In this document: positions 26,074-35,901 of the stretch, piece by piece
Layout: the number at the start of each line of letters is the position of its first letter
Numbering within the stretch: the stretch's first letter is position 1
Assembly (NCBI GenBank): GCA_002359655.1
Contig: DENL01000024.1
Location: forward strand, 17,853-81,852
Direction of reading: 5' to 3'
Origin: Rickettsiales bacterium UBA2645
GTDB taxonomy: Bacteria > Pseudomonadota > Alphaproteobacteria > Rickettsiales > UBA1997
DNA: 64,000 nucleotides
The notes under the pieces: model-generated
Database searches by the model: none
What the model saw: the letters and a program-made list of their open reading frames with translations, nothing else
Told to the model about the DNA's origin: nothing
Made by a program: the position numbers and the translations under genes

Positions 26074-28389
26074 GTGCCAAAGATAGATGCTATACTAAAT
26101 TTCTACTCGAAGTTGCTCCTGATAATTTTTTTGGTAGCTTCTCCATCTGCGTTTGCTAATAGCAAAGACAAGAACTCTAATAATACTCAGAAAAAACCAA
26201 AATATCATCATGTTAGATCTAGCTTAAAACATTCGACGAAAAAAAAACTTGTCGCTAAATCAGAAATTAAAGAAAATTCATCAAATGAAAAACCTGCTAT
26301 TGCTGCTAAGCCAGAAAAGTCATTAGCTTTTACACCACCAGAAGAAAAAACTAGAAAACATTCTAGCTCTATAAGTCAAAAACTATGGAAAGGAATTACT
26401 GCGCAAGATCTAGAATTTTTGAAAAAAATTAGTGTCGCCTTAGAACAAAATAAATATGATGAAGCATTACAATATGTCAGTGCCTTGAAGCAAAGCGAAA
26501 CTTCACAACATGCTGTTAATGATCTCGATATTATAAAGCTAAAACCAGGTTTTTCTGATGCTATAACTGACATTATTTTGTGGAATAAATATAGCGGTCA
26601 GATCGATGTTAAAAATACTTCCTTTAACGATATTTCAAGATTCGTTAATGATAATCCTTTTTATCCAAATATTTCCGACATTAAGCGTAATGTTGAAAAA
26701 GTAGCCGTTGCTAATAAAATTTCTTATCAATCAAGCGAACAATATTTTAAATCTAACCCAGCTGGAACTCTTGAATCAAAGCTTTATCTCCTACAATCTC
26801 GCATTAATTTAATATCTAACTTTAAAGGCTCGGAAGAGAAAAGAACTGAGTTACAAAAAGATATCAGAGATCTGATTTCAACAATTTGGATTAAAGAAAA
26901 CTTTTCAGCCGAAGAAGAAAAAAGTTTTCTAAGTAAATATCAAAATCAACTAAATGGCTTTGACTACATAAATCGTATCGATCGCTTGCTTTGGGATAGC
27001 AAAATTTCTGATGCTAAAAGAATCATGAATTTTGTTGATGAAGATTATCAAAAATTATTTGCAGCAGTAATCGAGCTGCAAGAAATGCCGAAATATATCG
27101 ATAACATAGTTCTTTCAGTTCCAAGAAAATTAAGATCAAATGAAGGTCTGACCTATCGCAGAGTTATCTGGTATAAAAGCAAAGATAAGCTCGATGAGCT
27201 TTTAGATTTAATGGTAGGTTTGCCAACGCAAATGCAATATCCTGATAGATGGTGGAGCTTGCGACGCCTTTATTCTCGAGAAATGATCAAGAAAAAAAAT
27301 TATAAATTAGCCTACATTTTAGCAGCAAAACACGGCTTACCAACTTCTGCCTCAGATTTTTGGGAAGCAGAGTGGATGTCTGGTTGGATCGCGCTGCGCT
27401 TTCTTGATCGACCAAAAGAAGCTTATCAACATTTTGAAACTCTTTATAAAAATGTTTCGCAGCCAGTCACGATCTCTCGCGCTACCTACTGGCTGGGTAT
27501 GGCTGCACAAGCTATGGGCGACAAAGAAAAAGCAGTTGAGTGGTATAAAGCTTCGGCGAAATATCCGCTATTTTTCTATGGCCAATTAGCAATCAATAAG
27601 CATCGCAGCCTCGATGCAATAAACGCTCAATACGATATAATTTTGCCAAAAGATCCGGATATTTTAGTTAGCGATATGAAAAATATTTCAGCTTCCAAGG
27701 CAACAAAAGTGGCTTATTTATTGGCAATTACCGGTGACAAAAAAAATGCCACCAAGATTTTTGATTATTTAGTTGAAAATGCTGCCACTCCTGGACAAAT
27801 CACCATCATAATGAAAATCGTCAATGAAATTGGTGATCGCCAAATGGATGTAAAAATTTCTCGTACTGCAGCAAAGCATAATGTCTTTTTCATCAAAGAT
27901 AAATTCCAAATCGTAAAAGAAGTTCCAAATGATGAATACGCTCCTTTGGTTCATGCAATCGTAAAACAAGAAAGTGGTTTTGCGCCGATGGCAGTCAGTC
28001 AAGTTGGCGCTTTAGGATTTATGCAGCTTATGCCAACAACAGCTAAGCTGGTTGCTAAAGAAGCTGGTGTTAACTACGACAAAGATAAATTATCGACCAA
28101 TATACCATATAATGTAAGGCTTGGAACTTTTTATATTAAGAAGTTGATTGATCGTTTTAATGGATCAGAAATGTTGGCAATCGCTTCTTATAATGCCGGA
28201 CCAAATGCTACACAGCGCTGGATCAACGAATTTTACGATCCACGCAAAGAAAAAGATTTAGATAAAGTTGTGGATTGGATTGAGCTCATCACATACTCTG
28301 AAACCAGAAATTATGTTCAACGCATCATGGAAAATTTAATTGTTTATAAATATCTTATGTCACGCTCTAATTACGACGCAGTTCAATAG
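26074..28389 (+). CDS. Soluble lytic murein transglycosylase
   Basis: Periplasmic enzyme that cleaves peptidoglycan glycan strands. The protein has a signal peptide (residues about 8-28, ending ASPSAFA), then a charged Lys/Ser-rich linker, then the long alpha-helical U-shaped region of Slt70-like enzymes with RWWSLRRLYSRE and YWLGMAAQAMGDKEKAVEWY. The C-terminal SLT domain (about 620-765) has catalytic Glu near 632 in KQESGF, followed by SQVGALGFMQLMP and ASYNAGPNA. The start is GTG at 26074, with no in-frame ATG near. At 771 residues it is slightly longer than E. coli Slt because of the linker. Confidence 0.9.
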   Translation: MPKIDAILNFYSKLLLIIFLVASPSAFANSKDKNSNNTQKKPKYHHVRSSLKHSTKKKLVAKSEIKENSSNEKPAIAAKPEKSLAFTPPEEKTRKHSSSISQKLWKGITAQDLEFLKKISVALEQNKYDEALQYVSALKQSETSQHAVNDLDIIKLKPGFSDAITDIILWNKYSGQIDVKNTSFNDISRFVNDNPFYPNISDIKRNVEKVAVANKISYQSSEQYFKSNPAGTLESKLYLLQSRINLISNFKGSEEKRTELQKDIRDLISTIWIKENFSAEEEKSFLSKYQNQLNGFDYINRIDRLLWDSKISDAKRIMNFVDEDYQKLFAAVIELQEMPKYIDNIVLSVPRKLRSNEGLTYRRVIWYKSKDKLDELLDLMVGLPTQMQYPDRWWSLRRLYSREMIKKKNYKLAYILAAKHGLPTSASDFWEAEWMSGWIALRFLDRPKEAYQHFETLYKNVSQPVTISRATYWLGMAAQAMGDKEKAVEWYKASAKYPLFFYGQLAINKHRSLDAINAQYDIILPKDPDILVSDMKNISASKATKVAYLLAITGDKKNATKIFDYLVENAATPGQITIIMKIVNEIGDRQMDVKISRTAAKHNVFFIKDKFQIVKEVPNDEYAPLVHAIVKQESGFAPMAVSQVGALGFMQLMPTTAKLVAKEAGVNYDKDKLSTNIPYNVRLGTFYIKKLIDRFNGSEMLAIASYNAGPNATQRWINEFYDPRKEKDLDKVVDWIELITYSETRNYVQRIMENLIVYKYLMSRSNYDAVQ

Positions 28390-28407
28390 CTTCCAAATTT
28401 TTAAATT

Positions 28408-29829
28408 ATGTTTGACGAATTACACGAAGAGTGTGGAATTTTTGCAATTCACAATAGCTCTGATGCTGCGGTAAATACAGCGCTTGGTCTGCATGCCTTG
28501 CAACATCGTGGTCAAGAGGCGGCAGGTATTGTCACAATGTCTGGAGAATCTTTCTCGGCACATTTTGCTGATGGCTTAGTTGCTGATCATTTTAATTCTA
28601 GCGAAGTTGCAAAAAAACTAGAAGGCAATGCCGCGATTGGACATGTTCGATATTCAACTGCTGGCAAAAAAACAGCGCGCAACTATCAACCAATTTTTGC
28701 TGAGCTCAGCTGCGGTTTTTTAGCTATTGCTCACAATGGTAATTTGACTAACGCCATTATGCTTAGAAATCGCCTGATTCAACGTGGTGCGATTTTTCAA
28801 TCAACTATGGATACCGAAGTTATTATCCACCTTATTGCTCTTAGCCAAAAAGCTACTTTAGTTGAAAAAATAATCGATGCAGTTTCGCAAATTGAAGGCG
28901 CTTTTTCTTTGGTGATAATTCACAAAGATGGAATTATTGCAATTCGTGATCCAAACGGCGTACGCCCTCTTTCAATTGCAAAACTTGGCGATGCCACAGT
29001 TGTCGCTTCTGAAACTTGCGCTTTCGATATTATTGGCGCTAAGTTTATCCGCGACGTTGAGCACGGCGAGATGGTTATAATCAGCAAAGATGGTATAAGA
29101 TCTCTGCAACCTTTTGAAGTAAAACCTTCAAAATTTTGTATCTTTGAATATGTTTATTTCGCTCGTCCAGATAGTGTAATCGAAGGCAAAAATGTTTATG
29201 CAATGCGCAAAAATATTGGCATTGAACTTGCCAAAGAAATTCGAATTGATGCTGATGTTGTAGTGCCAATTCCTGATTCTGGAGTTCCTGCTGCAATTGG
29301 TTACTCAGTGCAATCAAAAATTCCTTTTGAACTCGGAATTATTCGTAATCACTATGTTGGTAGAACTTTTATCGAACCAACGGATCGTATTCGTCACTTC
29401 GGTGTTAAGCTAAAACATAATGCAAATTTAGAAGTTATTAAAGGCAAAAGAGTAATTTTAATTGACGATAGTATTGTTCGCGGAACTACTTCGAAAAAAA
29501 TTGTCCAGATGATTCGCGATGCTGGAGCAAAAGAAGTTCACATGTTAATTGCTTCTCCGCCAACGATTGCTCCATGTTTTTATGGAGTTGATACTCCCGA
29601 TAAAAAAGATTTAGTCGCTGCCAACCATTCGATTTCTGAAATTACTAAGATGATTGGTGTTGATTATTTAGCTTATATTTCGATTGACGGACTTTATCGT
29701 GCTATTGAAAACGCAAAAAGAAATGAAGAAAATCCACAATATTGCGATGCTTGCTTTACCGATAAATATCCAATTCGTCTTTCCGATAGAGAAGGCGGCG
29801 AAGCTCCGCTTTTCGATTTTATGAAATAA
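28408..29829 (+). CDS. purF: Amidophosphoribosyltransferase
   Basis: First committed step of purine synthesis: PRPP plus glutamine gives phosphoribosylamine. The Ntn-type nucleophile is Cys9 after a short propeptide (EECGIFAI). The glutaminase half holds LQHRGQEAAGI, GHVRYSTAG and AHNGNLTN. The PRTase half holds the PRPP loop VILIDDSIVRGTTS and, near the end, NPQYCDACFTDKYP. At 473 residues it is complete. It lies 18 bp downstream of the transglycosylase gene. Confidence 0.96.
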   Translation: MFDELHEECGIFAIHNSSDAAVNTALGLHALQHRGQEAAGIVTMSGESFSAHFADGLVADHFNSSEVAKKLEGNAAIGHVRYSTAGKKTARNYQPIFAELSCGFLAIAHNGNLTNAIMLRNRLIQRGAIFQSTMDTEVIIHLIALSQKATLVEKIIDAVSQIEGAFSLVIIHKDGIIAIRDPNGVRPLSIAKLGDATVVASETCAFDIIGAKFIRDVEHGEMVIISKDGIRSLQPFEVKPSKFCIFEYVYFARPDSVIEGKNVYAMRKNIGIELAKEIRIDADVVVPIPDSGVPAAIGYSVQSKIPFELGIIRNHYVGRTFIEPTDRIRHFGVKLKHNANLEVIKGKRVILIDDSIVRGTTSKKIVQMIRDAGAKEVHMLIASPPTIAPCFYGVDTPDKKDLVAANHSISEITKMIGVDYLAYISIDGLYRAIENAKRNEENPQYCDACFTDKYPIRLSDREGGEAPLFDFMK

Positions 29830-29846
29830 TCGCGACTAAAAATATT

Positions 29847-30068
29847 ATGAGCAAAAAGTCTACAAAAAATTTCCAAGAAAAAATCTCTAAAATGGGTTTT
29901 GAGCCAGCAATCGCAAGGCTTGAAGAAATTGTCGAAACTCTCTCATCAGAAAAAATCAATCTTGATTCTATGATCGATTTGTACGAGGAAGGCGTTTCTT
30001 TAAAAGATCACTGCTCAAAAAGATTAGAAGAAGCTAAGATGAAAATTGAAACGATTTCAAAAAAATAG
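29847..30068 (+). CDS. xseB: Exodeoxyribonuclease VII small subunit
   Basis: A 73-residue helical protein with the family core FEPAIARLEEIVETLSSE and SMIDLYEEGVSLKDHC. It partners XseA in degrading single-stranded DNA; xseA is not in the window. It begins 17 bp after purF. Confidence 0.9.
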   Translation: MSKKSTKNFQEKISKMGFEPAIARLEEIVETLSSEKINLDSMIDLYEEGVSLKDHCSKRLEEAKMKIETISKK

Positions 30069-30153
30069 CTTCTTTAGTGAAGAACAGATTTCGGATTATA
30101 GATTCAATGTTTAAGCAATTCTTTTCCTACTTCAAAACTTAAAATTCCAAAAA

Positions 30154-30765
30154 ATGTTTCGCGTGAAGCAAATCCCTAACTTTCTCACTACGTTTCGTAT
30201 TGCCATAATTCCTATTTTAATTCTATCTTTTTATATTCCCGGAATGGTTTCCAATGTTATTGCTGCAACGCTTTTTTCTATTGCAGCAATTACAGATTAT
30301 TTTGACGGCTATTTTGCTAGAACTCTAAAAGTACAATCAAATTTTGGTCGCTGTCTTGATCCAATTGCTGATAAACTTTTGGTTATAGTTGCAATTGTTA
30401 TGCTGATAAATTCCAGCAATCGCAGCTTTTGGATATTGATTCCCGGATTGATTATAATTTGTCGTGAAGTTTTGGTTTCTGGCTTACGTGAATTTTTAGC
30501 TGAACTTCATGTCAGCGTTCCGGTCAGTAAATTAGCAAAATATAAAACTGCTGTACAAATGGTTGCAATCACTGGCCTTTTGCTTGGCGAGAACGGAACC
30601 GACTACACATTTTATTATTTGATCGGCAATTGGATGGAGATGGGAATAAAATTTTCTTTAGTAATTCTGATAGTATTGCTATCGAAATTATTATTTTGTT
30701 TAGCAGCAATTCTAACTGTTGTAACTGGCTATGCTTACTTCCGCGTTGGTTTAAAGAATATGTAA
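30154..30765 (+). CDS. pgsA: CDP-diacylglycerol-glycerol-3-phosphate 3-phosphatidyltransferase
   Basis: Makes phosphatidylglycerol phosphate for phosphatidylglycerol and cardiolipin. The CDP-alcohol phosphatidyltransferase motif is complete: DYFDGYFARTLKVQSNFGRCLDPIADK, with the D-x2-DG-x2-AR-x8-G-x3-D-x3-D spacing (two runs here joined across residues about 49-75). PNFLTTFRIAIIPILI opens the first membrane helix. The length of 203 residues is normal. The 3' end overlaps the convergent ribF by 15 bp. Confidence 0.94.
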   Translation: MFRVKQIPNFLTTFRIAIIPILILSFYIPGMVSNVIAATLFSIAAITDYFDGYFARTLKVQSNFGRCLDPIADKLLVIVAIVMLINSSNRSFWILIPGLIIICREVLVSGLREFLAELHVSVPVSKLAKYKTAVQMVAITGLLLGENGTDYTFYYLIGNWMEMGIKFSLVILIVLLSKLLFCLAAILTVVTGYAYFRVGLKNM

Positions 30766-31677
30766 TTCTTCTAAATCTTTTTTGATCTGCTCTTTTAGTT
30801 GATCTAGTGAAGAAAATTTTCTCTCTTCACGAATAAAGTCTAAAAATTCTACTTCGATTTTTTTGCCATAAATATTGCTACTGAAGTTTAAAATATGGGT
30901 TTCAAATATTGGTGCTGAATCGCAATTGATTGTTGGCTTTACTCCAAAATTTGTAATTGAGGAAAATTTTTTTCCTAAAGCAGGGATAAAAGTTGAAGTT
31001 TTATAAACACCAAATTTTGGCTTAATTATGTGAGGTTTAGCCATCAAATTTGCCGTAGGAAAGCCAAGCTGATTTGCTAGTTTCTTGCCTTCATTAACTA
31101 TTCCGCAAATTGAAAAATTTCGTCCCAAAAATTTATTAGCTTCAGCAATATTGCCTTGTGAAACAAATTGACGAATCAAACTAGAAGAGCAGATTTGATC
31201 TTCTTCTTTTAAGGCTGGAACTTGATGTAATTCAAAACCAAATTTTTTTGAAGCTTGCTCGAGGAGAGCAAAATTTCCCTGACGATTTTTGCCAAAAATA
31301 AAATCATAACCAACCAATAAGCACTTGATGTTCAAGGCTTTAACAAGAATTTGCTCTATAAAATAATCGGCTTCAATGGAAGCGATTTCATGATTGAATG
31401 GTAAAATAATAACGCGATCGATTTCTTTCTCACGAAAAATTTTTAATTTTTGTGATAGGCTGGTAATTCTAAAATCTTTGCTGCGATCATTTTTAAAAAA
31501 AGAAGTAGGGTGAGGTTCGAAGGTTAAAATTGTTGAGAGCAAATTTTTTTCTTTGGCAAAATTTTTTACTTCATCAACTATTTTGCTGTGTCCTAAATGT
31601 ATACCGTCGAAATTTCCGATAGTAATTGCAAGCGCAGGCCGTGCCTTGATTTGACTGAGTTTACGAATTACAATCAT
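30751..31677 (-). CDS. ribF: Bifunctional riboflavin kinase/FAD synthetase
   Basis: Converts riboflavin to FMN and FAD. The N-terminal FAD-synthetase domain has IGNFDGIHLGHSKI (residues about 21-34), GYDFIFGKNRQG and SSSLIRQFV. The C-terminal kinase domain has NEGKKLANQLGFPTANL and FGVYKTSTFI. At 308 residues it is complete. It is transcribed towards pgsA with overlapping ends, and divergently from the peptide-binding protein gene 25 bp away. Confidence 0.94.
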   Translation of the reverse strand: MIVIRKLSQIKARPALAITIGNFDGIHLGHSKIVDEVKNFAKEKNLLSTILTFEPHPTSFFKNDRSKDFRITSLSQKLKIFREKEIDRVIILPFNHEIASIEADYFIEQILVKALNIKCLLVGYDFIFGKNRQGNFALLEQASKKFGFELHQVPALKEEDQICSSSLIRQFVSQGNIAEANKFLGRNFSICGIVNEGKKLANQLGFPTANLMAKPHIIKPKFGVYKTSTFIPALGKKFSSITNFGVKPTINCDSAPIFETHILNFSSNIYGKKIEVEFLDFIREERKFSSLDQLKEQIKKDLEELHIL

Positions 31678-31702
31678 TTAACATTAAAATAAAATTTTTC
31701 TG

Positions 31703-33442
31703 ATGCCAAGTCTAAAAGCTAAAATTTTAAACACAAAAAAACTCAGTGCGATTTCGCTATGTGCTTTGATTCTTTTTAAGGTTAACAACACTTTTGCAGT
31801 TGAAACTTTTACTGGCAAAATTTCTACCTTCAATGATTCCAAATATGCAGAAGGTTTTAGTAATTTTTATTATGTCAATCCAAAAGCTTTAAAAGGTGGA
31901 GCTGTTAGGTTCGGATCTGAAGGAACTTTTAACAATTTAAATCCCTTTATTTTAAAAGGTATTAGCGCCGCTGGTCTTTCTTATCTTTACGACAGTTTAA
32001 TGGAAGGTTCAGAAGATGAAATCTCAACGCGTTATGGATTGATTGCTGAAGGTGTAAAATTTTCTTCCAACAAAGCTGAATTAACTTTTAAAATCAGGCA
32101 AATAGCACGTTGGCAAGATGGCAAGCCAATAACAGCTGACGATGTTGTCTTCACTTTCAATAAGCTAATAACCGAAGGACATCCGCTTTATAAAATAGTT
32201 TATCGCGACGTGAAAGATGTAAAAAAAATTACTGAGCGTGAAGTAAAATTTATTTTCAAAAATAATCAAAACCGTGATTTGCCAGTTTTAATCGCATCGA
32301 TGCAAATTTTACCTAAACATTATTTTGATAAAGTTGACTTTGCTAAAACCACATTGCAAGCGCCTTTAGGATCTGGTCCTTATAAAATTTCTCATATCGA
32401 TATTGGCAAATCCATAACTTATCAGCGTGACCCCAACTATTGGGCGCTAAATTTACCAGTTAATCGTGGTCGTTATAATTTTGACAAAATTACTTTCGAT
32501 TATTATCGCGACAGTAATGTTTTAATCGAGGCTTTCAAAGCTGGTAAATATGATCTGCGCCAAGAAAATGTAGCGCGTAATTGGGCTAACGCTTACAACA
32601 TTGATGCAGTGAAAAATGGCAAAATTATTAAAAAAGAAATCGTCAATAATTTGCCAGCCCCAGCGCAATCTTTTGTTCTTAACTTGCGCCGTAGCAAATT
32701 TCAAAATGTTGAGTTACGCAAAGCTTTGACTTACGCTTTCGACTTTGAATGGTTAAAAGACCATATTTTTTACGGCGCTTATAAACGCACTGAAAGCTAT
32801 TTTCCGAACTCTGATTTTGGCTACAAAAATTTTCATTTGCCTAAATCAAACGGCGATGGATTTAATCGCGAGAATTTGATTCGAGCCAAACAAATACTTG
32901 ATGCTGCTGGCTATAAAGTTGTAGACGGAAAATTGATTGATCCAAAAACCAATCAACAATTAGAAATTGAATTTTTAATTGACAATCAAGCATTTCAAAT
33001 GATTACCGCTCCTTTTGTAAAAAATTTAAGTAAATTAGGAATTGCCGCCAAGCTTCGTTTTGTTGAAGAAAACCAATATCAAACGCGAGTGAATAATTTT
33101 GATTATGACATAATTGTTGCAGTTTTTGGCCAAAGTTTGATTCCGGGAAATGAACTATTTTCTTATTGGCATTCATCGCAAAAAGACGTCAAAGGTGGAC
33201 AAAATCTTGCTGGTCTTAATGATAAATTTGTTGACGAGCTGGTTGAAAAAATCTCTAAAGAGCAAGATAAAGCCAAGTTGATCAAGCTTTGTCGAAATCT
33301 TGATCAACACTTGCTTGAAAATTACTACACAATTCTGCAATACCACAGCAACAGATACAGAATTCTATATCGCGATATTTTTATGATGCCAAAAATTACA
33401 CCGAAATACTCTCTTAGTATAGATAGTTGGTGGATTAAGTAA
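31703..33442 (+). CDS. Periplasmic peptide-binding protein (SBP family 5, YejA-like)
   Basis: Substrate-binding component of an ABC importer for peptides. A signal peptide spans residues about 14-32 (ending NNTFA). The opening YVNPKALKGGAVRFGSEGTFNNLNPFILKG and FKIRQIARWQDGKPITADDVVFTF are typical of the YejA/microcin C-type branch. At 579 residues its length fits. No permease or ATPase genes follow, so the rest of the transporter must be elsewhere. The peptide specificity is inferred from the family only. Confidence 0.88.
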   Translation: MPSLKAKILNTKKLSAISLCALILFKVNNTFAVETFTGKISTFNDSKYAEGFSNFYYVNPKALKGGAVRFGSEGTFNNLNPFILKGISAAGLSYLYDSLMEGSEDEISTRYGLIAEGVKFSSNKAELTFKIRQIARWQDGKPITADDVVFTFNKLITEGHPLYKIVYRDVKDVKKITEREVKFIFKNNQNRDLPVLIASMQILPKHYFDKVDFAKTTLQAPLGSGPYKISHIDIGKSITYQRDPNYWALNLPVNRGRYNFDKITFDYYRDSNVLIEAFKAGKYDLRQENVARNWANAYNIDAVKNGKIIKKEIVNNLPAPAQSFVLNLRRSKFQNVELRKALTYAFDFEWLKDHIFYGAYKRTESYFPNSDFGYKNFHLPKSNGDGFNRENLIRAKQILDAAGYKVVDGKLIDPKTNQQLEIEFLIDNQAFQMITAPFVKNLSKLGIAAKLRFVEENQYQTRVNNFDYDIIVAVFGQSLIPGNELFSYWHSSQKDVKGGQNLAGLNDKFVDELVEKISKEQDKAKLIKLCRNLDQHLLENYYTILQYHSNRYRILYRDIFMMPKITPKYSLSIDSWWIK

Positions 33443-33495
33443 TTTTAAAGATTTAAGGTGATCGCAACTTTTCTTTAACCAAAATCCTTTAAGTT

Positions 33496-34053
33496 ATGTT
33501 TATCCAAACCGAAGAAACTCCCAACCCAGCTAGTTTGAAATTTATTCCTGATGGAGAAATTATTTTAACAAACGGAAACGTTGAATTTAAAAATCAAAAA
33601 CAAGCTGCGATCAAATCTCCTCTGGCTCTACAGCTTTTTGAAATTGCTGGAGTTGAGTCGATATTTTTAGGTCGAGATTTTATCACCGTAACCAAATCTG
33701 ACAAATTTGAATGGTCAAAAATTAAAGCTGAAATTCTAGCTACAATCATGGATTTCTTGGTTTCAGGCAAGCCAGTAATGTTTGATGAAATCAGCGAAAA
33801 TTTTGCAAATAGTGAAGACAGTGAAATCGTTAAACAAATAAAAGAGCTAATTGAAATTAAGGTAAGGCCAGCTGTGGCGATGGATGGCGGCGATATTATT
33901 TTTCACTCATTTGAAGACGGAATTGTAAAACTACAATTAAAAGGCTCTTGCTCTGGCTGTCCAAGCTCAACAATAACTTTGAAAAGCGGTATCGAGAACA
34001 TGCTTAAACACTATATTCCTGAAGTTGAATCGGTTGAGCAGGTTGAGGATTAA
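33496..34053 (+). CDS. NfuA/NifU-type iron-sulphur carrier
   Basis: An Fe-S cluster carrier or scaffold. An N-terminal Nfu domain (FIQTEETPNPASLKFIPDG) is followed by a C-terminal NifU-like domain with VRPAVAMDGGDI and the cluster-binding CSGC motif (residues about 152-155) in KGSCSGCPSSTITLKSGIE. At 185 residues it resembles mitochondrial NFU1 and alphaproteobacterial homologues. It stands alone, with tRNA-Arg 116 bp downstream. Confidence 0.93.
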   Translation: MFIQTEETPNPASLKFIPDGEIILTNGNVEFKNQKQAAIKSPLALQLFEIAGVESIFLGRDFITVTKSDKFEWSKIKAEILATIMDFLVSGKPVMFDEISENFANSEDSEIVKQIKELIEIKVRPAVAMDGGDIIFHSFEDGIVKLQLKGSCSGCPSSTITLKSGIENMLKHYIPEVESVEQVED

Positions 34054-34169
34054 GCATTAAGAAAATATGTTAAACTCATATAAAGGCTGTGCGGTTTGCT
34101 AAAGTGCTAGTTGTCTTCAGGCAAAGCAAGAAAAGCAACGAAGCGTTTTAAGACTAAGAATTTCAATAA

Positions 34170-34246
34170 GCGTTCGTAGCTCAACTGGATAGAGTGTTGC
34201 TTTCCGAAGGCAAAGGTTGGAGGTTCAAATCCTCTCGAGCGCACCA
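34170..34246 (+). tRNA. tRNA-Arg(CCG)
   Basis: A complete 77-nt cloverleaf. The acceptor is gcgttcg/cgagcgc with one wobble, and the D arm is gctcaactggatagagt. The anticodon stem ttgct/ggcaa closes the loop ttccgaa, giving anticodon CCG. The T arm is ggaggttcaaatcctct, and CCA is encoded at the end. Confidence 0.95.
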
Positions 34247-34272
34247 AATTACTTATCAAAAAAATAATTCAT

Positions 34273-35016
34273 ATGACTCAGAAAAATATCGTCACAGCAG
34301 CTTTTGTAATGATCGGAGACGAAATTCTTTCTGGTCGTACCGAAGATAAGAACCTGAATTTTCTGGCCAAAAACTTGACAGAAATTGGTATAAATTTACG
34401 CGAAGTTCGAATTGTTCCCGACATTGAAAGCGAAATTATTTTGGCGGTAAACGAAGTCAGAAAAAAATTCGATTATGTCTTCACTAGCGGTGGAATAGGG
34501 CCAACGCATGACGATATAACTTCTCTTGCAATCAGTAAAGCTTTCAAAGATGAGTTAACGCAAAACAAGCAAGCAACAAAAATTCTAGAAAAATATTACG
34601 GCTTAGAAAATTTAAATTCTGCTCGTTTGAAAATGGCTTTTGTACCAAGCAAAGCCAAACTTCTTGATAATCCAGTTTCTTCTGCTCCAGGATTTAGAAT
34701 TAAAAATGTTTTTGTTATGGCTGGCGTACCAAAAATATTTCAAGCTATGTTTGAAGCGGCTGCAAAAGAATTAATTGGTGGAAAAAAAGTTAAGTCCAAA
34801 GAGATAAAAATTTCTCTTACCGAAAGCATAGTTGCGCAGGATTTAGAAAATTTACAAAAAAAATATCAGCAAATTTCAATGGGAAGCTATCCTTTTGAAG
34901 GTGGTACTTCTTTGGTTTTTCGTGGTAATGATTATGAAGCTTTAGAAAAAGCTGTAATAGAAATGATTGAAATTCTTGAAAGAATAAAAAGCTCTTCAAT
35001 AATCGCGGTTAGTTAA
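34273..35016 (+). CDS. CinA N-terminal/molybdopterin-binding domain protein
   Basis: It matches the MoCF-biosynthesis-like domain of CinA: FVMIGDEILSGRTEDKN near the N-terminus, FTSGGIGPTHDDIT (about residues 75-88) and VMAGVPKIFQAM (about 154-165). The C-terminal nicotinamide-nucleotide amidase domain of full CinA is absent, giving 247 residues, a short form common in alphaproteobacteria. It lies 26 bp after tRNA-Arg and 24 bp before virB8. The role (pyrophosphatase on nucleotide derivatives or otherwise) is uncertain. Confidence 0.85.
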   Translation: MTQKNIVTAAFVMIGDEILSGRTEDKNLNFLAKNLTEIGINLREVRIVPDIESEIILAVNEVRKKFDYVFTSGGIGPTHDDITSLAISKAFKDELTQNKQATKILEKYYGLENLNSARLKMAFVPSKAKLLDNPVSSAPGFRIKNVFVMAGVPKIFQAMFEAAAKELIGGKKVKSKEIKISLTESIVAQDLENLQKKYQQISMGSYPFEGGTSLVFRGNDYEALEKAVIEMIEILERIKSSSIIAVS

Positions 35017-35040
35017 TTTTCTTCGTATCTGACCTATCAA

Positions 35041-35901
35041 ATGGAACAAAAATTCGAATCATTCAAAAAAGAAAATCCTGAAGAGCTAGAAGAATATTTC
35101 AAGTTTGTGAAATCCTCAGTGCAGGATAAAACTTACTTTAAAGATGGTCTTGAATGGTATTTTTTTCGCTACGTAAATCCTTTTTGCGAAAGAACAATTT
35201 TTACCTTTTGCGCTATTATCGCTTCGGTAATATTTTACTGTTTAGTACAAATGATTGAAGGCGCTTTTCCTTTAGTTGAGAAAAATCCAATTATCATCAG
35301 AGCTATTGACCAATCGCAGTATTTTTCAAATCTGATTCCTTTGAAGCCTCATATTACAGGTCCTGGGTCAGAAAAATATGATCCAACAATTACAACTGTC
35401 GATGAGGCAGTCGCCAAATATTTGTTGTCGGTTTATGTTTCTGATCGCGAAGGCTATGACTACAGCAAATCTGAAGTTGAAGATGTTAACAACAAATTTA
35501 ACCGTATTCGTAATACTTCCTCACCGGCTGAGTATCGAGAATTTCAGGCTTATATGAGCAAAGATAATCCAGATAGTCCAATCCTGAACTTTGGTCAAAA
35601 AGTTTTTAAAACTATCGAAATAGAATCAGTAAAATTCATTAAACAAGAAGCTAAAGATTTCACCAGCAAAGCAAAAGATTTTATATCAGCAAAAATTCCT
35701 GATCAGGCTGAGGTAAGATTTGTAAGCACTCTAAAAAGTATTGATGAAAATGGAGAAGTAAAAATCGTTAAAGAAAATTATATCGCTAAAGTTGATTTTG
35801 CTTTTTCTGGCGCCAAAAGATCAGAAAAAAATGCCGCTAAAAAAGAGGATCGTACTTTAGATTTCATGGTTAATGGCTATAAATTATATAAGGTGCAGTA
35901 A
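35041..35901 (+). CDS. virB8: T4SS inner-membrane protein VirB8
   Basis: Nucleates the inner-membrane part of the type IV secretion channel. A short cytoplasmic N-terminus with WYFFRYVNPFCERTIFTF leads into one membrane helix (residues about 56-78) and a periplasmic NTF2-like domain. That domain includes YLLSVYVSDREGYDYSKSEVEDVNNKFNRIR and ends in the beta strands YIAKVDFAFSG and DFMVNGYKLYKVQ. At 286 residues it resembles rickettsial RvhB8. Its TAA stop shares a base with the virB9 ATG, so the pair is coupled. Confidence 0.9.
   Translation: MEQKFESFKKENPEELEEYFKFVKSSVQDKTYFKDGLEWYFFRYVNPFCERTIFTFCAIIASVIFYCLVQMIEGAFPLVEKNPIIIRAIDQSQYFSNLIPLKPHITGPGSEKYDPTITTVDEAVAKYLLSVYVSDREGYDYSKSEVEDVNNKFNRIRNTSSPAEYREFQAYMSKDNPDSPILNFGQKVFKTIEIESVKFIKQEAKDFTSKAKDFISAKIPDQAEVRFVSTLKSIDENGEVKIVKENYIAKVDFAFSGAKRSEKNAAKKEDRTLDFMVNGYKLYKVQ

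Noticed and set aside
34054..34169. Promoter (TTGAGG, 17 bp, TATGTT at 34043-34071) for tRNA-Arg
   Set aside because: The -35 box overlaps the end of the nfuA gene, and the site is about 100 bp from the tRNA; matches of this quality are frequent in A+T-rich DNA.
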